From Gnetum montanum (taxonomy: Eukaryota > Streptophyta > Gnetopsida > Gnetales > Gnetaceae), in NCBI GenBank assembly GCA_015680685.1, contig MNCI01005975.1:35475-95550 (forward strand): a DNA stretch of 60,076 bases. The letters are read 5' to 3'. The position numbers and the translations under genes were made by a program. Below the pieces are notes generated by a model that did no database searches, was not told where the DNA came from, and was given only the letters and a program-made list of their open reading frames with translations. Below, piece after piece: positions 54,540 through 60,076 of this stretch. Numbering within the stretch: the stretch's first letter is position 1; each line of letters opens with the position of its first letter.

Positions 54540-57259
54540 ATACAACAAGAACTCTTCGAGAGGACCCCAAAGTGGAATCTATTCGTAAGATTCTAGAAGC
54601 TAAAATGGAGAAATCCCACTAAGATGAGACATCTGGACCAAGATCGAACCTTGAGGTCACTCTAACAAAGGCCTAATTAAGGCAAATCGAGTCTAGGGAG
54701 ACTCAAATAATAGTTTTTCCTAAACTAAACTTTGGATCTTTCTTGGACTTTGCCCCAAAAGATGTTAAAGCTCAACTCCTAACTTCCCCAATGTGGCCCA
54801 TTCTCACTTCTAGTGAAGAATGATACATGGGAGAAACATACCGCTTCTAGAATAAGCAAGGAAATTCCATAGTAAAAATCAAGGGAAATTCTATGTCCTA
54901 CTTGGTGAAGGCCATTTTTGAGGCCCTCGGTTTGCCAAAAACTAGGGCAACTTTGGTAAATATTTCAACACAAGCAGACTTAGAGGTCAAGAAGGAGTGG
55001 GTCTAGCAATGCTATGGTGTTGACCATAAGGATTTTGGTGCACTCACAATAGCAAAGCATGTATAGTTTAAGATGACAACCTATCACCTCAATCCGATAA
55101 TGAGGTTGAGTAAGGTAATAGCCTTCTCTACCTATGCATATGCTGCTCTAAGCAAAAAATTTCTGGTCAACCTCCCTTAGCTTATCTATCTTGAGATGGA
55201 AAAATATTTTAAAGAAAAAAAATAGGAGGAAGGCACTCCCCTTCCCATGTCTCATCCAAAAATTATGCAGAAAGGGAGGAATAGATCGCTATTCTAATGA
55301 TACCATTAGACATGCTCCTTCTGTCTCTTGGGTAGAAATGATGAAAGGCAGAGTGCCTACCAAGGTGATAGAAGAGGAGTAGTCACCACCACTACCCACT
55401 CATGAACAAACAATGTCAAAGTCCCATGCTACCATTGAACGCATGTGTAAACTCCATGAGGAACTCTTGCAGCAATAGCAGGCAAGATTGAGTGGTGATG
55501 AACCCTTCGTCTACAGGCCAACGTTGAGTCATCTCAACAAGGTGGAAAGATCAATCAGTAAGATGGATGGTTCAATGCCAATTTTTTCTACTCAAAGATT
55601 GCAGGTGCTCACAAGATTGAATCCTAGCACTCGAGAGGTAATAGTCTCTTTCTTTCAATTGCAGTAATACCTAAAAATATTTGTTAATGCCACTACCTTC
55701 TCGATGCACTTGGAGTAGGGCAAGGGAGAAACTATTATGGTGATGCAACATCAAGGGTAAAGAAAAGTGGTAGAGGTGGTTACTAATAGAGTGGTTGATG
55801 CACTCAACGTCCTTATGGCATATGTACCAAATGTTACTACACTTAGAGACATACAGGTGTCCACAAGAATTGGAAGTTGGAGATTCAATGCAATCGAGCA
55901 TGAGGAGTTGCTGGACCGACTAGTAGGAATAGGGCACCCAATTACAAATATCTTAGATATCCCAAAAAACATTTCAACAAACCAGTTGGAGTTGCTTGAA
56001 GCTAAGGGATAATTTCTCATTACTAATGCCCAACTTGAAATAACCCAAGCTAAGATTCAATGCTTGGCTATGAAAGTTGCAAAACTTAAATCCTACCTTG
56101 CTAAACCCATGGTACTCATCTAGACCATAGCATAAGATGAAGCTTTCCAAAAGCTTTAGGAAAAACTTAAAGAGGTTGAGTAAGTAAAGGAGTCAGTGGT
56201 CTTTGATAAAGCCCTTGTAGATGCCACTACATACAACATTCAAAAGGACTTATTCGAGGTTTGCCAAGAGAACATCAGGCTAACCTAGGAGAACCATTGC
56301 TTGTAAAATGTTGAGCTGTAGAAATATTAGATGGCTAAATTCATCTAAGAATAGTAAAATTAACTTGCCAAAGTGAACACTAAATTGAGGATATTAGCTA
56401 CAAAGAATTGAAATCTCTCAAGGTGCATACCCTTCGCTAGAAGTTTTCCATTGAAGTCATTGCCTAGAAAAACAAGGCTCTCAAATTTGAAAGGGTTAAG
56501 AACCATTACAAGAATCAAGTTGGCTTGCAAAAGGAAATCATTGAGAAACACATATAACTAATAGAGGTAAAGGTGAATGAGGCCCTCTAGTAGCTCTAGC
56601 AAGAAGGTGATGTTTGATAGTCCATTTATGATCGATTGAATGAATACAACAAAGCTGAAATCCACCTCAAGGAACTACAGATCAAGGAGATGATAGAGTA
56701 CATGAAACTTTCCAAGCTTTTCTACTTCAACCTAGCAATGTTGACTACCAGAAGGCTAAGATTAGAATTAGAAAAACAAGTGACCAGCCCATACCTTCTA
56801 TACAAGGTAGAGTTCAATTACCATCAAGAGACCAAGTAGAAGCTTGAAATAGAAAATGCAGAACTCGAGATTCTCAAGGTGAAGTTCACTAATCAAAGAT
56901 CAATAGTAAAGAACTTAGCCAAAAGAATGAATGACTACCAAGTGTTGCAGAATGCACTTAGGGCATTTGACATTGAACACAAACAATTTGTTGCCTAGTT
57001 TGTCAATGTCAAGGAGTTGTTCCCTATAATGCCATGTCCTTAGGATGTTCCCATATCAGCCCACATTGGCAATGTTGTGTGGACTATATATGATCCTAGG
57101 AGTAATGAGGAGAAGATGAAAGCATTGTTGAATGTTTTCCGTCTTTTGCCATAAGTTGCAGTTATAGTTAAACAACCTTAACCACAATAGTTGTGTGCAT
57201 CACAAGTAGGAGAAGGTCCTTCAAAACCTTAGGAACTTCCATCGCCTAGGACCATTTGA
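54540..57259 (+). pseudogene. ORF-X of element F: env-position coiled-coil protein
   Basis: This decayed frame is about 905 codons long, ending at TGA 57257. N-terminal: LNFGSFLDFAPKDVKAQL, YMGETYRF, VKIKGNSMSYLVKAIFEALG. Next block: FKMTTYHLNPIMRLSK, FSTYAYAALSKKFLV, then after a frameshift in an A-run near 55215 LPFPCLIQKLCRKGGIDRYS and IRHAPSVSWVEMM. Gln-rich and acidic linkers follow. An open piece 55767-56012 has VVDALNVLMAYVPNVTTL and HEELLDRLVGIGHPI. A long Glu/Lys/Leu heptad region (56030-56950) contains LSKLFYFNLAML. The C-terminal block at 56985-57135 has VNVKELFPIMPCP, DVPISAHIGNVVW and NEEKMKALL. No signal peptide, membrane helix or enzyme motif is seen. Stops are nearly all TAG or TAA at likely Gln sites. 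Confidence 0.65.
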
Positions 57260-57493
57260 TTCTTTTCTGATTTTCAAGTTGTTAGAGGAGTTGTGCTGTC
57301 AATTTTGTCATGGTATTAAATTTTTTGTCCTAAACACCAAATGTTTGTAAGGATTGTAAATCTATACACTTGGGAACTTAGTGTTTGTTGAGTTAGTTGT
57401 GTGTCAATTAGTAAGTTAGTAATCTCATACCTTCCCAAAATTTTATGAAGAACTTGTTTCTTCTTTTGTTTACTCAAGGATGAGTTTTCATTT

Positions 57494-57506
57494 AGTCATA
57501 GGGGTA
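57494..57506 (+). promoter_or_regulatory. Polypurine tract of element F
   Basis: AGTCATAGGGGTA directly precedes the LTR start TGATGAAGCATC. Lead GGATGAGTTTTCATTT as in B, C and E. Confidence 0.75.
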
Positions 57507-58293
57507 TGATGAAGCATCCTCCTTGGGTTACATTGACATGATCTCATCAATGCAGTCGCATCGATGTGTGGTTTGATGCATTGATGTGACCTTATCAATG
57601 CAATGTTTTTTGATGCATTGATGTTGGTAACTAATTGAATTTATGATAATCAATTCATTAGTATCATAGTGAAGCTCTTATAGTAGGAGTGAGAAGTGTG
57701 TAGATATTTATTTGAACACTAATGTATCTGAGCACCTTAGTGTGACCGACAATAAAGACAAGCTTCCCTCACAAATCTTACAACATTTGGAATTAGCTTA
57801 ATGTTTGCTTAATGCATTTTTTATTTGAGAAATTTACTTTAATTCATCAAATTAATTAATTAAAGCACATAAGTACAACCATTTTGAGCATACATTAACA
57901 TTTGGTGATCCTAGTAGTGCTTAATGCCTAGTAACCCTGCAATGTTGCAATGTGGTTTAGGATGTGTACAATAAATGGGAATGGATGCTTATGTTAGAAT
58001 TAGTTAAGGTATTAGTTAGTTATTAGATTAGTTAAACATTTATTTACTTTATTTTCTTGCACTTAGGCGATTTAAACAATAAATGTAAAATATAAAAATC
58101 ATATACCTTAGTTACACTTAACCATACACTTGCACTTCACAAGTGAAACTAAGAAGACAACGATCACGTCCATTAGATTCACTTCCTAGACCCAATATAC
58201 TAAGAGAGCTAAAGTCTACAGAATTTGACCAAATCACTTAGTGAATGCCAGTGATTCATATGGTTGGGCATGGGGACTACTCGCTGCTCATAA
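57507..58293 (+). repeat. 3' LTR of element F (787 bp)
   Basis: U3 (57507-57640) is packed with CATCAATGC, GCATCGATG and GATGCATTGATG words. R/U5 follows with AATAAAGAC near 57751 and the shared CCTAGTAGTGCTTAATGCC. The TATA box seen in the 5' LTR is not preserved. It ends GCTGCTCATAA. Confidence 0.8.
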
Positions 58294-59099
58294 TTGATAT
58301 ACTAGTCCATCAAAGTTGATTGAGATGACTTTTTATTTCCTCAATATTTTTAAAGTAAAATAATATATATTTTATAAATTTATTGATTTAACAAGTTCCA
58401 TGTCTAAGAGTTTCTACCTTTTTACGATTTGAAACCATTGTTCCATCTTCCCACCATTGTTTAATAGAAAGACATCACTATGTTCAATGATTAACTTCAA
58501 AGAAATAATGATTAGCTTTAAAAAAAATTACCATGTAACCAGAAATATTTTTGATGGAACTAAAATTGATGCATTGTAAACAATTTTTAATGCTAGTAAT
58601 TGTTAGATAAGAAAATATAAAATGCTAGTGAAAAATGAAAAATATTGAATAGTAATTGCATAGTTTTGTGAAAAAATTTTAATGGAAATTACAGAGAAAA
58701 GAAGTCAAAATAACTAAAGTTTCTTTTCTTCCATTCATATTTCACTAATTTTGATAGGCTACTTCAACAATGGTAAACCCATCTATGCATCATAATATAT
58801 GGGACCATTTAATCTTATCTTTTTAACATAAGCAAAGGCATCTTCTTAACATGTACGTTATTGTGGAAGATTTTTTGAATGTCACATCACAAAATATAGT
58901 AACACAAAGTATAAGCTTAGCAATGATGGTAAGATGGTGATGAAGGTCAATTCATGAGGCTTCTAGTTGAGGGTAGTGGAGATTGTAGAGGATGTGGTAG
59001 AGGCAAGGGAGATGTTGGAAAATGAACAAAGAAGAAAAATAGGCAAAGGTATTGACATTGTGATTGTAGTTTAGCTTACCTATTAGTCTTTTATGAGGG
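58294..59099. other. Unassigned AT-rich DNA
   Basis: No domain, RNA gene or repeat recognised. A G-rich patch at 58920-59020 (GTAGAGGATGTGGTAGAGGC) has no coding support. Confidence 0.3.
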
Positions 59100-59242
59100 T
59101 TGTTGGAACCTAAAATAAGTGAAACATGGATACACTATAAGATTTATAGAAGTTTATAGCTAAGTGTTACTTAGTAGAATCGAACCAATGACCTAAGGTT
59201 ACTAAGCCAAGACCCATACCACTAAGTTAACATATCATTTTA
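59100..59242 (-). mobile_element. tRNA-derived SINE-like copy
   Basis: On the minus strand: ATGATATGTTAACTTAGTGG (A-box-like), then TCATTGGTTCGATTCT (a near-perfect B box GGTTCGATTC) about 40 bases later, body, and tail TTATTTTAGGTTCCAACA at 59101. Size about 140 bp. The shared tail with the 59549 copy supports a real short retroposon family. Confidence 0.6.
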
Positions 59243-59548
59243 CCTATTAGTCTTTTATCACTTAATTGATAGTAGTAGTAACATGTAAAGCTAGATTAAA
59301 TGGTATGATATAAGCTCTCTATAGTGACAATTAACATCTATGGAAGGCATCTTCTCATGTAGGTGTTGCTTGTTGAGAGCAAAACACTAGTTGTAAATGT
59401 GCAAAGTAGCAATACCTACTAGTAAAGTTACCTAGGAGTAGGAGCTACTCTACCAATGTGATAAGAATAATTAAAATTGGAATTTTTTGCTTATGTCCAC
59501 CATGACCCCTTGGATCTATTAGACCAATTTCAGAATCCCTTTTTTACA

Positions 59549-59680
59549 ACAATGAGATGTTAGCCTAGTGTTAAGACTCTTGATTTGAGAGCTCTAAGTC
59601 ATAGGTTCAATTATGGTGGGCAATGCTAAGTTAAAAAGTTCTAATTGAACTATAGTACAGTTATTTTGGGGTTCCAACAC
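59549..59680 (+). mobile_element. tRNA-derived SINE-like copy
   Basis: CAATGAGATGTTAGCCTAGT (A-box-like), TCATAGGTTCAATTATG (B-box-like), and tail TTATTTTGGGGTTCCAACA ending at 59679. Head and tail match the minus-strand copy at 59100-59242. Confidence 0.6.
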
Positions 59681-59699
59681 CTTTACTGCTAAGAATTCC

Positions 59700-59797
59700 T
59701 TTTACAGAATTTTTATTATAACTTAGTGTTTCTTAGTGCAATCAAACCTATGACCTAAGCTTACCAAACCAAAAATTCATACCACTAAACTAAAAAA
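59700..59797 (-). mobile_element. Truncated tRNA-derived SINE-like copy
   Basis: Minus strand TTTAGTTTAGTGGTATGAA and TCATAGGTTTGATTGC repeat the A- and B-box pair with the family spacing. The tail is missing; instead it meets the 59549 copy in inverted orientation. Confidence 0.5.
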
Positions 59798-59896
59798 TTA
59801 AAGAATGAAATTTGCAATTGACATATGTTCAGGAAATAAGAACCAAGTCAAAAAAAACATTGAGCTCTGCCTCCAAAAAAAAGACAATAATCCTAT

Positions 59897-60076
59897 TGAT
59901 GAGTGGCGAGGTACCCCTACACTCAACCATATGAAACGAGCGTCGCACGCGCGATCCAGTCGAACTCCACAGATGGACTAGTTGTAGCACCTAGATAGTT
60001 AGCCTTAGGTCGTAGTTCGTTGTCTTCCCACCTAGACTAGTTTTGCATATGTCACGTATGGTTTAGTCTAGATGGG
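59897..60076 (-). repeat. Start of a CpG-rich Athila-like LTR (cut by window end)
   Basis: TGATGAGTGGCGAGGTACCC begins the LTR. No primer-site sequence precedes it, so it is a 3' LTR of a minus-strand element extending right, or a solo LTR. The first 75 bases hold about eight CpG, against one in the equivalent part of 21306, which suggests a young copy. Confidence 0.8.

Larger units (their letters stand above)
35880..58293 (+). mobile_element. Element F: near full-length Athila-like retrotransposon with ORF-X
   Basis: In order: 5' LTR, primer site, gag, protease, [element C inserted], RT, RNase H, integrase, [insertion cluster 49101-52640], noncoding 3' region with internal promoter candidate, ORF-X, PPT, 3' LTR. 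The two outer LTRs carry the same GCATCGATGC-type U3 words, which ties the halves together. Without the insertions it is about 12.7 kb, a normal Athila length. The left LTR edge is decayed or trimmed, so no TSD is readable. Confidence 0.75.

Noticed and set aside
59100-59797. Functional tRNA genes
   Set aside because: A- and B-box-like words are present but no acceptor stem, anticodon arm or complete clover leaf can be formed.
1-60076. Alternative genetic code or programmed readthrough of TAG
   Set aside because: TAG, TAA and frameshifts occur together with loss of catalytic residues, and homologous copies have CAA/CAG at the same sites. Decay explains it better.

Overview
The window is plant-type, AT-rich nuclear DNA with no recognisable host gene in 60 kb. 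It is a graveyard of nested, decayed retrotransposons. A seed plant with a large genome is suggested, possibly a gymnosperm, but that is inference only. Most of the DNA belongs to one Ty3/gypsy superfamily of Athila type. The signs are RT motifs such as FLDGYSGYNQI, HKIS..GIEVD and SFLGH.YY, a primer binding site resembling the 3' end of tRNA-Asp, and an extra reading frame downstream of integrase. LTRs are 0.78-0.98 kb, end in TGATGAG...CTCATCA, and share one R/U5 part.

Layout. Element A (minus, 1-4487, continuing left of the window) sits inside element B (plus, 4488-13879: protease, pol, 3' region, ORF-X, 3' LTR). From 13880 to 21305 there is older DNA with tRNA-derived SINE-like copies, LINE fragments, and a minus-strand gag of a second gypsy lineage. 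Element E (minus, 21306-27283) carries gag only. Element D (plus, 27856-33683, perfect TSD GGGAT) has no gag and a broken pol. From 33689 to 35880 lie duplications and a LINE RT fragment. Element F (plus, about 35880-58293) is the most complete: LTR, gag, protease, pol, 3' noncoding region, ORF-X, LTR. F is split by element C (minus, 40267-46402, gag-protease only) and by a cluster at 49101-52640 that includes a solo LTR with TSD CTATC. The end holds three SINE-like copies and the start of a CpG-rich LTR (59897 onward).

How the parts relate. A, B and F are or were full-length types, while C, D and E are deletion derivatives that could only move with proteins supplied in trans. B and F share a second gene, ORF-X, with a fold-like N-terminal region, a coiled-coil middle and a conserved C-terminal block. 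About 0.5-0.6 kb upstream of ORF-X each has a short copy of its own LTR promoter module followed by TATA-like boxes, which suggests a self-derived internal promoter. The LTRs share R/U5, but each subfamily has a different set of short palindromes between its outer end and the TATA box. Coding decay is mostly C-to-T, with glutamine codons becoming TAG or TAA. This fits long-term cytosine methylation.
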